Positions 1 to 8,063 of a stretch of DNA of 64,000 nucleotides are shown piece after piece; the stretch's first letter is position 1, and the number at the start of each line of letters is the position of its first letter. The stretch comes from Salinarimonas sp. (lineage in GTDB: Bacteria > Pseudomonadota > Alphaproteobacteria > Rhizobiales > Beijerinckiaceae), in assembly GCF_040111675.1 (NCBI RefSeq), contig NZ_CP157794.1, forward strand, positions 1,102,001 to 1,166,000, read 5' to 3'. The notes under the pieces were generated by a model. It was not told the origin of the DNA. It worked only from the letters and a program-made list of their open reading frames with translations, and did no database searches. A program made the position numbers and the translations under genes.

Positions 1-5
1 ACCGC

Positions 6-776
6 ATGCTCATCCAGTCCGAGGCGCTGTCGCGCGACCCGCGCATCCGTCACGCCTTCTTCACCCGCGAGGGCGGCGCGTCCGAGGGGCTCTACGCGAG
101 CCTCAACGGCGGGCTCGGCTCCGGCGACGACCGGGCGCGGGTGCTCGCCAATCGCGCCCGCATGGCCGAGCGCGTCGGCGTCGCGCCGGACGCGCTGGTG
201 AGCGTGCACCAGATCCACTCGCCCGACGTCGTCGTCGTCGAGGCGCCGTGGGCGCAGGACGCGCGGCCGAAGGCCGACGCCATGGCGACGGACCGGCCCG
301 GGATCGCGCTCGCCATCCTCACGGCGGATTGCGGGCCCGTCCTGTTCGCGGACGGGGAAGCCGGCGTGATCGGCGCGGCCCATGCCGGGTGGCGCGGCGC
401 GCTCGGCGGGGTGGTCGAGGCGACGGTCGCGGCTATGGAGCGCCTCGGCGCGCGGCGCGAGCGGATCGCCGCCGTGCTCGGGCCCACGATCTCGCAGCCC
501 GCCTACGAGGTGGGGGCGGAGCTGCGCGACGCCGCCCTCGCGGAGGACCCCGCAGCGGAGCGGTTCTTCGCGCCCGGCGCGCGGGAGGGAAAGCTCCAGT
601 TCGACCTGCCGGGCTATATCGGCGCGCGCCTCGCCCGCGCCGGAATCGGCGCCGCGCACGACCTCGCGCGCTGCACCTACGCGGAGGAGGCGCGGTTCTA
701 TTCCTACCGCCGCGCCACCCATCGCGGCGAGCCGGATTACGGCCGGCTGGTCTCCGCCATCGCGCTCACTCCCTGA
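6..776 (+). CDS. pgeF: Peptidoglycan editing factor PgeF (YfiH/laccase-domain family)
   Basis: This 256-residue protein belongs to the YfiH/DUF152 family, first called polyphenol oxidases and now linked to removing wrongly incorporated amino acids (such as L-Ser for L-Ala) from peptidoglycan precursors in the cytoplasm. The family active-site signatures are all visible: HQIHS with H71, TADCGPV with C109, and HAGWRG with H126, plus the C-terminal YSYRR stretch. The length is normal for the family. The ATG lies only six bases into the window, so its upstream operon partners are not visible. It converges on the minus-strand reductase, and the two genes overlap by 11 bp at their 3' ends. Confidence 0.93.
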   Translation: MLIQSEALSRDPRIRHAFFTREGGASEGLYASLNGGLGSGDDRARVLANRARMAERVGVAPDALVSVHQIHSPDVVVVEAPWAQDARPKADAMATDRPGIALAILTADCGPVLFADGEAGVIGAAHAGWRGALGGVVEATVAAMERLGARRERIAAVLGPTISQPAYEVGAELRDAALAEDPAAERFFAPGAREGKLQFDLPGYIGARLARAGIGAAHDLARCTYAEEARFYSYRRATHRGEPDYGRLVSAIALTP

Positions 777-1554
777 TCCCGACGACGTCCGGCGTCTCCC
801 AGGCGAGGTGCTGGCCGGCGTCCAGCGCCAGCATCTGGCCGGTCACGCTGCGGGCGCCGAGGAAGTACATCAGGGCCGCGCAGACCTCGTCCGGCGAGGA
901 GGAGCGCTCGAGCGGCGTCGCCGCCGCCTGCTTGGCGAAATCGGCGTCGCCCTGGCGCGGGCTCGCGAGCGTGGGGCCCGGCCCGATGGCGTTGACGCGG
1001 ATGCGCGGCGCGAGGCCCTGCGCCATGGTGCGCGTCGCGGTCCAGAGCGCCGACTTGGCGATCTGGTAGGAGAAGAACAACGGCGTCTCCTTCCAGACCC
1101 GCTGGTCGAGCACGTTGACGATCAGCCCCTCCGCCTCCGCCGGCAGCTGTGCGGCGAAGTCGCGCGCCAGGATCAGCGGCGCGGTGAGATCGACGGCGAG
1201 CGTGCGGTGGTAGCGGGCGAGATCGAGGGTCTCGATCCGATCGTCCTCGAACTCGCTCGCGTTGTTGACGAGGAGGTCGAGGGGCCCGAGCGCGGTCGCC
1301 GCCGCCTCGATCATGCCGGCGACGGCCTCGGCGTCGGAGAGATCTGCCTGCACGACGCTCGCGCGCCCGCCGGCCCCCCCGATCGCCTGCGCGAGCTGCT
1401 CGGCCTCGACCACCGACGCGTGGCAATGGATCGCGACGCGATACCCCTCGCGCGCGAGGCGCTCCACCATCGCCCGCCCGATCCGCTTCGCCCCGCCCGT
1501 CACCAACGCCGTCTTCACCGTCGCCACCTCGTCTTCGCGAACCACGAAGCGCAT
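766..1554 (-). CDS. SDR-family oxidoreductase, pteridine-reductase (FolM)-like
   Basis: A classical short-chain dehydrogenase/reductase of 262 residues. The N-terminal TGGAKRIG cofactor loop (about residues 19-26), the NNAS motif near residue 96 and the catalytic Y-x-x-x-K (YQIAK) are present. The loop with a basic residue and the QRVWK segment before the active Tyr resemble FolM/pteridine reductases, which reduce dihydrobiopterin, dihydromonapterin or dihydrofolate with NADPH. The substrate is inferred from similarity only. A GTG at position 1518 (residue 13), preceded by a GACGAGG Shine-Dalgarno-like stretch, may be the true start because it would leave the fold beginning directly at VKTALVTGG. 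It is convergent with pgeF and on the same strand as the AbrB-like gene. Confidence 0.85.
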   Translation of the reverse strand: MRFVVREDEVATVKTALVTGGAKRIGRAMVERLAREGYRVAIHCHASVVEAEQLAQAIGGAGGRASVVQADLSDAEAVAGMIEAAATALGPLDLLVNNASEFEDDRIETLDLARYHRTLAVDLTAPLILARDFAAQLPAEAEGLIVNVLDQRVWKETPLFFSYQIAKSALWTATRTMAQGLAPRIRVNAIGPGPTLASPRQGDADFAKQAAATPLERSSSPDEVCAALMYFLGARSVTGQMLALDAGQHLAWETPDVVGIRE

Positions 1555-1591
1555 ACGCGCGCCGGGACGTGCCGGATCCGCGGCCGGCGTC

Positions 1592-2692
1592 TCACGTCCC
1601 GCGACGCATGCGCGCCATCAGCGCGAAGACCGGCGCGGCGCCGGCCATGACGAAAACGATGCGGATGATGTGGTGGGCCGCGACGAAGGCCACCTCCGTC
1701 TGCACCGCGATGGCGACGAGGCTCATCTCGGCGAGGCCGCCCGGCGAATAGGCGAGGATCAGCGGCACCGTCCCGATCCCCATCACCCGCCCCACCACGA
1801 TCGCGAAGGCGAAGGTGAGCGCGAGGAGGATGACGGTGGAGCCCACCGAGAGCACGAGGATGCGCAGGATCTCCCGCGGCGGCGTGCCGAGGAAGCGCGC
1901 GCCGATCGTGACGCCGAGCACGACCTGCGCCGCCGCGACGATCTCCACCGGCGGCTTGAAGCCGCTGATGCCGGTGACGTGGACGAGCGCGCTCACCAGC
2001 ATCGGCCCGAGCAGCACGGCCGCGGGCAGGCGCAGGACATGGCCGAGATACGCGCCGGCGAAGCCGCAGACGACGATCCAGACCTCCGCCGAGAGCGGCG
2101 CGTCCCAGATCGAGGGGCCGGCGGAGGCGCGCGCGCCCAGCGAGACGCCCTCGACCCATTGCACCAGGAAGGGCAGCGTCATCACCACGAGGAGGATGCG
2201 CGCCGAATGGATCAGCGCGATGGTGCGCCCGTCCCCGCCCCTGGCCTCGCCGACGATCACCATCTCGACGAGCCCGCCCGGCATGCCGGAGAAATACGCC
2301 GTCGTCGGGTCGAAGCGGGCGACCTTGCGGAAGTAGACGACGCAGGCGAGCCCGGCGGCGGCGACGAAGAAGGCGAGGCCGATCGTCGAGATCACCCATT
2401 CGTCGAGCCGCCCGAGCACGTCCGGCGTGAAGGCGGCGCCGAGCATCACGCCGATGACGGCCGACATCGGCGGGCGCACCACGGCGGGCGCCGCGATCGG
2501 CAGGCGCAGCAGCGCCGCCAGGGTGCAGACCGTCATCGGGCCCAGCATCCACGGCAGCGGCAGGTTCGCGCGGTAGAAGAGGTATCCGCCGACGAGCCCG
2601 AGCCCGAGGGCGGCGGCGAACTTCGGGTAGGGGAAGCGCGAGGGCGCCATCTTCGCGAAGCCGCCGCGAAGCTCGCCGAGAAACGTTCCCAC
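1592..2692 (-). CDS. AbrB-family integral membrane protein
   Basis: A 366-residue polytopic inner-membrane protein with about ten hydrophobic segments. It matches the duplicated AbrB membrane family (COG3180), sometimes labelled 'putative ammonia monooxygenase' although that activity is not established. The two internally similar halves each carry the family's GPM-type motif: LPWMLGPM near residue 45 and LLGPMLVSALVHV in the second half. This supports an internal duplication. The family is generally thought to act as a transporter or regulator, but substrate and role here are unknown. It lies 37 bp upstream of the SDR gene on the same strand and is divergent from engB. Confidence 0.82.
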   Translation of the reverse strand: MGTFLGELRGGFAKMAPSRFPYPKFAAALGLGLVGGYLFYRANLPLPWMLGPMTVCTLAALLRLPIAAPAVVRPPMSAVIGVMLGAAFTPDVLGRLDEWVISTIGLAFFVAAAGLACVVYFRKVARFDPTTAYFSGMPGGLVEMVIVGEARGGDGRTIALIHSARILLVVMTLPFLVQWVEGVSLGARASAGPSIWDAPLSAEVWIVVCGFAGAYLGHVLRLPAAVLLGPMLVSALVHVTGISGFKPPVEIVAAAQVVLGVTIGARFLGTPPREILRILVLSVGSTVILLALTFAFAIVVGRVMGIGTVPLILAYSPGGLAEMSLVAIAVQTEVAFVAAHHIIRIVFVMAGAAPVFALMARMRRGT

Positions 2693-2846
2693 CCGCGCGC
2701 CTCCTCTCCGTCCCGTGGATTTTCCCTCCTACCCGAGCCGCGGGGGAAAGGCACGGGGCGTTTCTGCGCAGCCGCCTTGACCGAGCGACATGGCCTCTGT
2801 CGTGCTCCCCTTGCGCGAAGCGCGCGCATCCCCCATCAACACCGCC

Positions 2847-3554
2847 ATGAGCGACACGCCAGACACCTCCCCCGCGCCCGAGCTCGCCGAGCCGGACTAT
2901 GCCGAGCCCGGCCGCAAGATCTTCGCGCGCGAGGCGGCCTTCCGCACCGCGGCGGACAAGTCCGACTCCCTGCCGGGCATGGAGGGGCTGGAGATCGCCT
3001 TCGCCGGGCGCTCCAACGTCGGCAAGTCGAGCCTCGTCAACGCGCTCACCGGGCGCAACACGCTGGCGCGCACCTCGCATACGCCCGGGCGCACGCAGCA
3101 GCTGATCTTCTTCGACGTCGGCGGCCTGTTCACGCTGGTCGACATGCCGGGCTACGGCTACGCGGCCGTGTCGAAGCAGAAGGTCGCGGCCTGGACGCAG
3201 CTCGTGCGCGACTACCTGCGCGGGCGCGCCAACCTCGCCCGGGTGCTGGTGCTGGTCGACGCGCGCCACGGCCCGAAGCCGAACGATGCCGAGATCATGG
3301 ACATGCTCGACAAGGCCGCCGTGTCCTACCAGGTGGTGCTCACCAAGGCGGACGCCCCGAAGAAGACCGAGCTCGACGCCGTGATCGCCCGCACGAGGGA
3401 GCAGATCGCGCGCCGCCCCGCGGCCTATCCCGAGATCGTCGTCACCTCCTCGCGCACGGCCGAGGGCGTCGCCGACCTGCGTGGGGCCATCGCGCGGCTC
3501 CTCGCCGAGCGCGGCGTGGCGCTGCCGGCGCCGCCGTCCCGGCCGGAGGCCTGA
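2847..3554 (+). CDS. engB: Ribosome-biogenesis GTPase EngB (YihA/YsxC)
   Basis: A TRAFAC-class GTPase needed for assembly of the large ribosomal subunit. All G motifs are visible: G1 GRSNVGKS (residues 54-61), G2 threonine in SHTPGRTQ (about residue 79), G3 DMPGYG (99-104), G4 TKAD and a G5-like SSR. The open frame continues upstream to 2790, but I chose the ATG at 2847. It gives a 235-residue protein of usual length starting MSDTPDTSP, and the upstream residues look like translated spacer. It is followed after 6 bp by DUF423 and then argB, a conserved alphaproteobacterial order usually found downstream of rnpA-yidC. Confidence 0.94.
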   Translation: MSDTPDTSPAPELAEPDYAEPGRKIFAREAAFRTAADKSDSLPGMEGLEIAFAGRSNVGKSSLVNALTGRNTLARTSHTPGRTQQLIFFDVGGLFTLVDMPGYGYAAVSKQKVAAWTQLVRDYLRGRANLARVLVLVDARHGPKPNDAEIMDMLDKAAVSYQVVLTKADAPKKTELDAVIARTREQIARRPAAYPEIVVTSSRTAEGVADLRGAIARLLAERGVALPAPPSRPEA

Positions 3555-3560
3555 CACGCC

Positions 3561-3920
3561 ATGGCCGAACGCCTGCTTCTCGCGCTGGGCGCGCTCGCCG
3601 GCCTCCTCGGCGTCGCCTTCTCGGCCATGGCGACGCACCTGACGGGCGCGGGCACGCTGGAGGTCTCGGCCTCGTTCCTGCTGTTCCACGCCGCGACGCT
3701 GGTCGGGCTCGCGGCGCTCGTCCTGGGCGGGCATGTCGGCCGGAAGGCGGCGCTGCTCGCGGGCTACGTCCTGGTGGCGGGGCTCGCCCTGTTCTCGGGC
3801 GACCTCGCCCTGCGGGCCCTCGCGGGCCGGGCGATGTTCGCCAACGCCGCGCCCACCGGCGGCGTTCTGCTGATGATCGGGTGGATCGTATTGGGGGTTG
3901 CGGCCTTCCTGCGGCGCTGA
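3561..3920 (+). CDS. DUF423 small membrane protein
   Basis: A 119-residue protein made almost entirely of four hydrophobic helices, matching the DUF423 family (YwdK/YgdD-like). No biochemical function is established for the family. The GALAGLLGVAFSAMATH segment near the N terminus resembles the family's GA...AFGAH signature with some divergence, and the length is typical. It begins 6 bp after engB and sits between engB and argB, so it is probably co-transcribed with engB. The position is shared with other Hyphomicrobiales, which suggests a stable passenger gene rather than a functional partner. Confidence 0.8.
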   Translation: MAERLLLALGALAGLLGVAFSAMATHLTGAGTLEVSASFLLFHAATLVGLAALVLGGHVGRKAALLAGYVLVAGLALFSGDLALRALAGRAMFANAAPTGGVLLMIGWIVLGVAAFLRR

Positions 3921-3994
3921 TCCGTCGCAAAACCGTCGGAGGAAAGGGCTACCCTTGATCTCCGTTTCAGATTAGACACGCACGCCGACACGAG

Positions 3995-4924
3995 ATGTCA
4001 CAGCCTGAGGTAGATGCCGCCATGACCGAGCCAACGCCCTCCGCCCTCGAGCGCGCCGAGATCCTCGTCCAGGCGCTGCCGCACATGCAGCGCTACGACG
4101 AGGAGGTCGTGGTGATCAAGTACGGCGGCCACGCCATGGGCGACCAGGCGGCGGCGGAGGATTTCGCCGAGGACATCGTGCTGCTCGAGCAGTCGGGCCT
4201 CAAGCCCATCGTCGTGCACGGCGGCGGGCCGCAGATCGGCTCCATGCTCGAGCGCCTCGGCATCAAGAGCGAGTTCCAGGCGGGCTTGCGTGTCACCGAC
4301 AAGGCGACCGTCGAGATCGTCGAGATGGTGCTCGCCGGCTCCATCAACAAGCAGATCGTCGGCTGGATCGCGGCCGAGGGGGGCAAGGCCATCGGCCTGT
4401 GCGGCAAGGACGGCAACATGGTGCATGCCCGCAAGGTGACGCGCACCATCGTCGATCCGGATTCCAACATCGAGCGCGTGGTCGACCTCGGCTTCGTCGG
4501 CGAGCCCGATCACGTCAACCGCGCGGTTCTCGACGCCGTGCTGAAGTCGGAGCTGATCCCCGTCCTGGCGCCCGTCGCGGTGGGCGACGAGGGCCACACC
4601 TACAACGTCAACGCCGACACCTTCGCGGGCGCCATCGCCGGCGCCATGCACGCCAAGCGCCTGCTGCTGCTCACCGACGTGCCGGGCGTGCTCGACAAGA
4701 ACAGGCAGCTCATCCCGGAGATGACGGTGGAGGACTGCCGCCGCCTCATCGCCGACGGCACGATCACCGGGGGCATGATCCCCAAGGTCGAGACCTGCAT
4801 CTACGCCATCGAGCAGGGCGTCGAGGCGGTGGTGATCCTCGACGGCAAGGTGCCGCACGCGGTGCTGCTCGAGCTGTTCACCGACCACGGCGCGGGCACG
4901 CTGATCCGCCGGACGCGAGGATGA
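3995..4924 (+). CDS. argB: Acetylglutamate kinase
   Basis: Phosphorylates N-acetyl-L-glutamate with ATP, the second step of arginine biosynthesis, in the cytosol. The amino-acid-kinase fold is clear: a KYGGHAMGD phosphate-binding strand, VHGGGPQI, an NVNADTFAG substrate loop, [10 protein letters not shown], and GGMIPKVE near the C terminus. The GGMIPK region suggests the arginine-inhibited hexameric class, but that is inference. The 309-residue frame uses ATG 3995. A second ATG at 4022, preceded by GAGGT about ten bases upstream, would give a 300-residue protein nearer the usual length and is a credible alternative. A strong terminator follows. Confidence 0.96.
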   Translation: MSQPEVDAAMTEPTPSALERAEILVQALPHMQRYDEEVVVIKYGGHAMGDQAAAEDFAEDIVLLEQSGLKPIVVHGGGPQIGSMLERLGIKSEFQAGLRVTDKATVEIVEMVLAGSINKQIVGWIAAEGGKAIGLCGKDGNMVHARKVTRTIVDPDSNIERVVDLGFVGEPDHVNRAVLDAVLKSELIPVLAPVAVGDEGHTYNVNADTFAGAIAGAMHAKRLLLLTDVPGVLDKNRQLIPEMTVEDCRRLIADGTITGGMIPKVETCIYAIEQGVEAVVILDGKVPHAVLLELFTDHGAGTLIRRTRG

Positions 4925-4997
4925 CGAGGGTGCGCGGCCCTCGCACCTCTGCGAACCCCCGCCCTCGCAAAACGCCGCCGTCCGCGCTACATTGAGG

Positions 4998-5020
4998 AGG
5001 GGCCGCACCGGCCCCTTTTT
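4998..5020 (+). terminator. Intrinsic terminator after argB
   Basis: A perfect 8-bp stem (AGGGGCCG / CGGCCCCT, 4998-5005 and 5009-5016) with a CAC loop is followed directly by a T5 tract (5016-5020). This is a canonical rho-independent terminator for the engB-DUF423-argB unit. The next gene starts only 10 bp beyond the T tract, so it either has its own promoter very close by, depends on read-through, or is translated with almost no leader. Confidence 0.85.
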
Positions 5021-5029
5021 CGTCGGGAC

Positions 5030-5782
5030 ATGAAACACATCGCCTCCTCCTCCGCGCCGCAGGCCGGCCATCGCCATTTCGTCGCCCCGGACGCGCGCGG
5101 CTTCGCTCACGTCGAGACGTGGATCTTCGATCTCGACAACACGCTCTATTCGCACGAGGCGCAGGTCTGGCCGCAGATCGACGACCGCATCACGCTGTTC
5201 GTGGCGAACCTGTTCGGCATCGACGGGATCTCGGCGCGGGCGCTGCAGAAGCACTACTACCACAAGTACGGGACGACCCTGCGCGCGCTCATGACCGAGC
5301 ACGACATCGACCCCTACGCCTTCATGGACTTCGTCCACGACATCGACCACCGCCACATCGAGCTGAACGAGGCGCTCGGCGCGGCGATCGAGCGGCTGCC
5401 GGGTCGCCGGCTCATCCTCACCAACGGCTCGCGCAGGCACGCGGAGGCGGTGGCGGCGAAGATCGGCATCCTCGACCATTTCGAGGACGTGTTCGACCTC
5501 GCCGACGCGAACTTCACGCCCAAGCCCAACCGCGAGGCCTACGACATCTTCCTCGCGCGCTTCTCGGTCGATCCGGCCAAGGCGGCGATGTTCGAGGACA
5601 TCGCCAAGAACCTGCGCGCGCCCCACGAGCTCGGCATGACGACGACCCTCGTCGTGCCGAAGACCGTCGACCCGTTTCGCGACGCCTTCGAGCAGGAGGC
5701 GGTGGAGGAGCCGCACATCAACTACATCACCGACGACCTCGCCGCCTTCCTCGCCGACGAGGTCGGGGCCCGAGGCGGATGA
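5030..5782 (+). CDS. HAD-superfamily pyrimidine 5'-nucleotidase
   Basis: A 250-residue haloacid-dehalogenase-type phosphatase. The nucleophile motif FDLDNTLYSH places D34 and D36 early in the protein. Motif II is LILTNGS, and the C-terminal acidic motif lies in MFEDIAKN. The sequence matches the bacterial PPM1/SDT1-type pyrimidine 5'-nucleotidase group that is commonly encoded beside argB in Hyphomicrobiales. It would dephosphorylate UMP/CMP-like nucleotides; the exact substrate is inferred from family. It overlaps the next hydrolase gene by four bases (ATGA), implying translational coupling. The start is unusually close to the argB terminator. Confidence 0.88.
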   Translation: MKHIASSSAPQAGHRHFVAPDARGFAHVETWIFDLDNTLYSHEAQVWPQIDDRITLFVANLFGIDGISARALQKHYYHKYGTTLRALMTEHDIDPYAFMDFVHDIDHRHIELNEALGAAIERLPGRRLILTNGSRRHAEAVAAKIGILDHFEDVFDLADANFTPKPNREAYDIFLARFSVDPAKAAMFEDIAKNLRAPHELGMTTTLVVPKTVDPFRDAFEQEAVEEPHINYITDDLAAFLADEVGARGG

Positions 5783-6753
5783 AGGACGTCGTCGTCCCGC
5801 GGAACCTGCAGGAGCGCTTCACCGCGCCGCCGGGGATCGCGTTCGACGTCTTCGACGCCCCCGACGGACTCGCGATCCGCTGGGCGGCCGTCGCGCCGGA
5901 AGCCCCGCGGGCGACCGTGGTGATCCTGCCGGGCTTCACCGAGTACATCGAGGCCTATTTCGAGACGATCCGCGACCTGCTCGCCGCCGGGATCGCCGTC
6001 TTCGCCATGGACTGGCCGGGCCAGGGCGGCTCGGGCCGCTATCTCGCCGACCCCGAGAAGGCGCATGCCTGGGGCTTCGAGGCGCATGTCGCCGCGCTCC
6101 GGCGCTTCCTCGAGACGATCGTTCTACCCGCCGAGACGCCGGGGCCGCTCACCCTCGTCGGCCATTCGATGGGCGGCCAGCTCGTCACGCGCTTCCTGGA
6201 GGAGGTCCCCGGAATCGCCGACGCGGCCGCGCTCTCGGCGCCGGCCTATGCGGTGGGCGTCGACTCGCCGCTGCCGCCGGGCCCGACGCGGATCGTCGTC
6301 GAGATCGTCAATGCGCTCGGCTTCGGCGAGGCCTACGCGCTCGGCGCGGGGCCGTGGGAGGGGCAGGCGAAGCGCCGCGAGCAGCTGCGGCCGTTCCTCT
6401 CCACCGACCCGGAGCGCGCCGCGATCCTCACCCGCTGGACCGAGATCAACCCGCCGCTGCGCGTCGGCGGGGCGACCTGGGGCTTCGGGCGCAGCTTCAT
6501 CCGCTCGGCCCGCACCGTGGTCGAGCCGCAGCGCCTCGCGCGCATCGGCGTGCCGGTGCTGATCGGCTCCGCGGGCAAGGACGCCTTCACCAAGTCCGGC
6601 CTGCACGGCCTGGTCGCCGAGAGCATCCCGACCGCGCGGGTGATCACCTACCCGGACGCGCAGCACTGCCTGTTCCTGGAGCGCGACGCGATCCGCGGCG
6701 CCTGGATGGAGGCGCTGATCGCGCTCGCGACGACGGGCCGGCTGCCCGGCTGA
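5779..6753 (+). CDS. Alpha/beta hydrolase, lysophospholipase / serine aminopeptidase S33 type
   Basis: A 324-residue alpha/beta hydrolase of the monoglyceride-lipase/lysophospholipase (PldB, Hydrolase_4) class. The nucleophile elbow is GHSMGG with S130. The likely acid is the Asp in GSAGKDAF and the catalytic His is in DAQHCLF. An oxyanion-type segment LPGFTEY precedes the MDWPGQGGSGR strand typical of the group. I start at ATG 5779 because it overlaps the nucleotidase stop as ATGA and removes more than 200 residues of unrelated translated sequence from the longer open frame. No signal peptide is visible, so it is probably cytoplasmic or membrane-associated. The substrate is unknown. Confidence 0.85.
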   Translation: MKDVVVPRNLQERFTAPPGIAFDVFDAPDGLAIRWAAVAPEAPRATVVILPGFTEYIEAYFETIRDLLAAGIAVFAMDWPGQGGSGRYLADPEKAHAWGFEAHVAALRRFLETIVLPAETPGPLTLVGHSMGGQLVTRFLEEVPGIADAAALSAPAYAVGVDSPLPPGPTRIVVEIVNALGFGEAYALGAGPWEGQAKRREQLRPFLSTDPERAAILTRWTEINPPLRVGGATWGFGRSFIRSARTVVEPQRLARIGVPVLIGSAGKDAFTKSGLHGLVAESIPTARVITYPDAQHCLFLERDAIRGAWMEALIALATTGRLPG

Positions 6754-6811
6754 GGCGCGATCCGCCGGCGGCGCCCTTGCGTTTCCCCGCGTCTCCCGCC
6801 ATTCAACCGGC

Positions 6812-7438
6812 ATGAGCCGGAAGCCCGAACCCGCCCCGTCCGACGCCGCACTGCCCGACGCCGCCGCCCGCGAGGCCTTCGCCTATGCGCAGGCGCCGCG
6901 CCCGGTGGGCTTTCCCGTCGCGTTCCGCCTCAAGGGCAAGGCGCTCGAGGTCGAGCGGATGGGGCGCGTCGACCGCCTGCCGCTCGAGCGCGTCAGCGAG
7001 GTGCGCCTGTCCTACGAGGCGCGCTCCCTCGCCCCCGGCGCCCTGCGCACGAAGCTGAGGCTCGACGACGGGCGAACGGTCGTGTTCACGTCGATCTCCT
7101 TCCGCTCCATGTTCGACGCGCGCCGACAGGACGCGGAATACGGCCGCTTCCTGCGCGAGCTGCTGCGCCGCATCGCCAAGGCGGCGCCGCAGGCGCGTTT
7201 CGCCGCCGGGCGGCCGTGGCCGATCTGGGCGCTGATCTCCGTCTTCGCCGTCGCGATCGTCGTGGCGCTCGCCTATTTCGCCTGGCAGGTCTGGCTCGTC
7301 GGCGAGACGGCGATCGCGATCGCCGCCGCCGTGATCGGGCTCGTCGGCGTCTGGCAGCTCGAGCCGCTGGTGCGCCACAACAAGCCCCGCGCCTTCGCCC
7401 CCGACGACCCGCCGGAGACGCTGGCGCCCAAGGGTTGA
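6812..7438 (+). CDS. Conserved hypothetical two-helix membrane protein
   Basis: I do not recognise this 208-residue protein. The first 130 residues are soluble and beta-rich, with FRLKGKALEVE and TKLRLDDGRTVVFTS resembling a small PH-like or beta-sandwich fold. They are followed by two adjacent transmembrane helices at about residues 138-160 and 164-184 and a short charged tail. This hairpin anchor with a cytoplasmic N-terminal domain suggests an inner-membrane protein. Codon usage looks like the surrounding genes. It stands alone between the S33 hydrolase and a convergent universal stress protein gene, so its neighbours give no clue. Confidence 0.7.
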   Translation: MSRKPEPAPSDAALPDAAAREAFAYAQAPRPVGFPVAFRLKGKALEVERMGRVDRLPLERVSEVRLSYEARSLAPGALRTKLRLDDGRTVVFTSISFRSMFDARRQDAEYGRFLRELLRRIAKAAPQARFAAGRPWPIWALISVFAVAIVVALAYFAWQVWLVGETAIAIAAAVIGLVGVWQLEPLVRHNKPRAFAPDDPPETLAPKG

Positions 7439-7445
7439 GGGCCGA

Positions 7446-7460
7446 GGGCCGAGGCGGCCC
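7446..7460. terminator. GC-rich hairpin between convergent genes
   Basis: GGGCCG and CGGCCC form a perfect 6-bp stem with an AGG loop in the 30-bp gap between the convergent genes ending at 7438 and 7469. There is no T tract on either strand, so it could be a weak bidirectional terminator or an mRNA-end stabiliser. Confidence 0.35.
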
Positions 7461-7468
7461 GGCGCCGA

Positions 7469-7891
7469 TCAGCGGACCACCAGCACCGACGAATTGGCGT
7501 GGCGCACGATCTGCGTGGCGTTCGAGCCCAGCAGGTACGTCGCCATGGTCGGGCGGTGCGAGCCGACCACGACGAGGTCGGCGCCGCAATCCTCGGCCTC
7601 CTGCAGCACCTCGTGATAGATCGAGCCGAGCCGCACCACGGCGGAGACGCGCTCCTTCGGCAGCGAGACGCTCGCGGCGATGTCGCCGAGCTTCTCCTCG
7701 GCCTCGCGCTGCTGGTCCTCCTCGAAGGAGGCCGGCACGTATTCCATGTAGGTCACCGGCATCAGCGGGCGCACGTAGATCAGCCGCACCGTGCCGTCGC
7801 CCATGTCGGCGAGGCGCGCGGCGGTGGCGAGCGCGCCCTCCGAGGTCTGCGGCTCGGCGAGGTCGACGGGGACCAGGATCGTCTTGTACAT
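7469..7891 (-). CDS. Universal stress protein (UspA family)
   Basis: A single-domain, 140-residue Usp protein beginning MYKTILVPVD. The C-terminal nucleotide-loop region runs VVVGSHRP...LLGSNA, then VVR-type strand SSVLVVR, resembling the UspF/UspG (ATP-binding) branch. The second glycine of the usual G-2x-G loop is not obvious, so nucleotide binding is uncertain. The open frame extends further upstream, but the ATG at 7891 begins exactly at the conserved first strand and gives the standard family length. The gene is divergent from an MFS transporter across about 170 bp. Confidence 0.92.
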   Translation of the reverse strand: MYKTILVPVDLAEPQTSEGALATAARLADMGDGTVRLIYVRPLMPVTYMEYVPASFEEDQQREAEEKLGDIAASVSLPKERVSAVVRLGSIYHEVLQEAEDCGADLVVVGSHRPTMATYLLGSNATQIVRHANSSVLVVR

Positions 7892-8011
7892 CGGGGGCTC
7901 CTCGGGTCGCTCGTTCGTATCGGTTCGAAGCGTAGCCGCGGCGCGCCCCGGCCTCGTTGATCGAGCGCAAGGCGGGATCGCGCAGACGCGTCGGGCGGCT
8001 TCGCCGTTTGA

Positions 8012-8034
8012 CGAACGCGCGAAATCGGCGTTCG
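8012..8034. promoter_or_regulatory. Inverted repeat upstream of the MFS transporter
   Basis: CGAACGC and GCGTTCG are perfect 7-bp arms separated by 9 bp. They lie just downstream of a TTGACG box (8008-8013) and about 30 bp ahead of the MFS start, in the usp/MFS divergent region. The arrangement suits an operator for a dimeric regulator, but I see no regulator gene nearby and no good -10 element. Confidence 0.3.
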
Positions 8035-8063
8035 GTGCAGGTTCGCCGTCCCGGAACCCGCCC

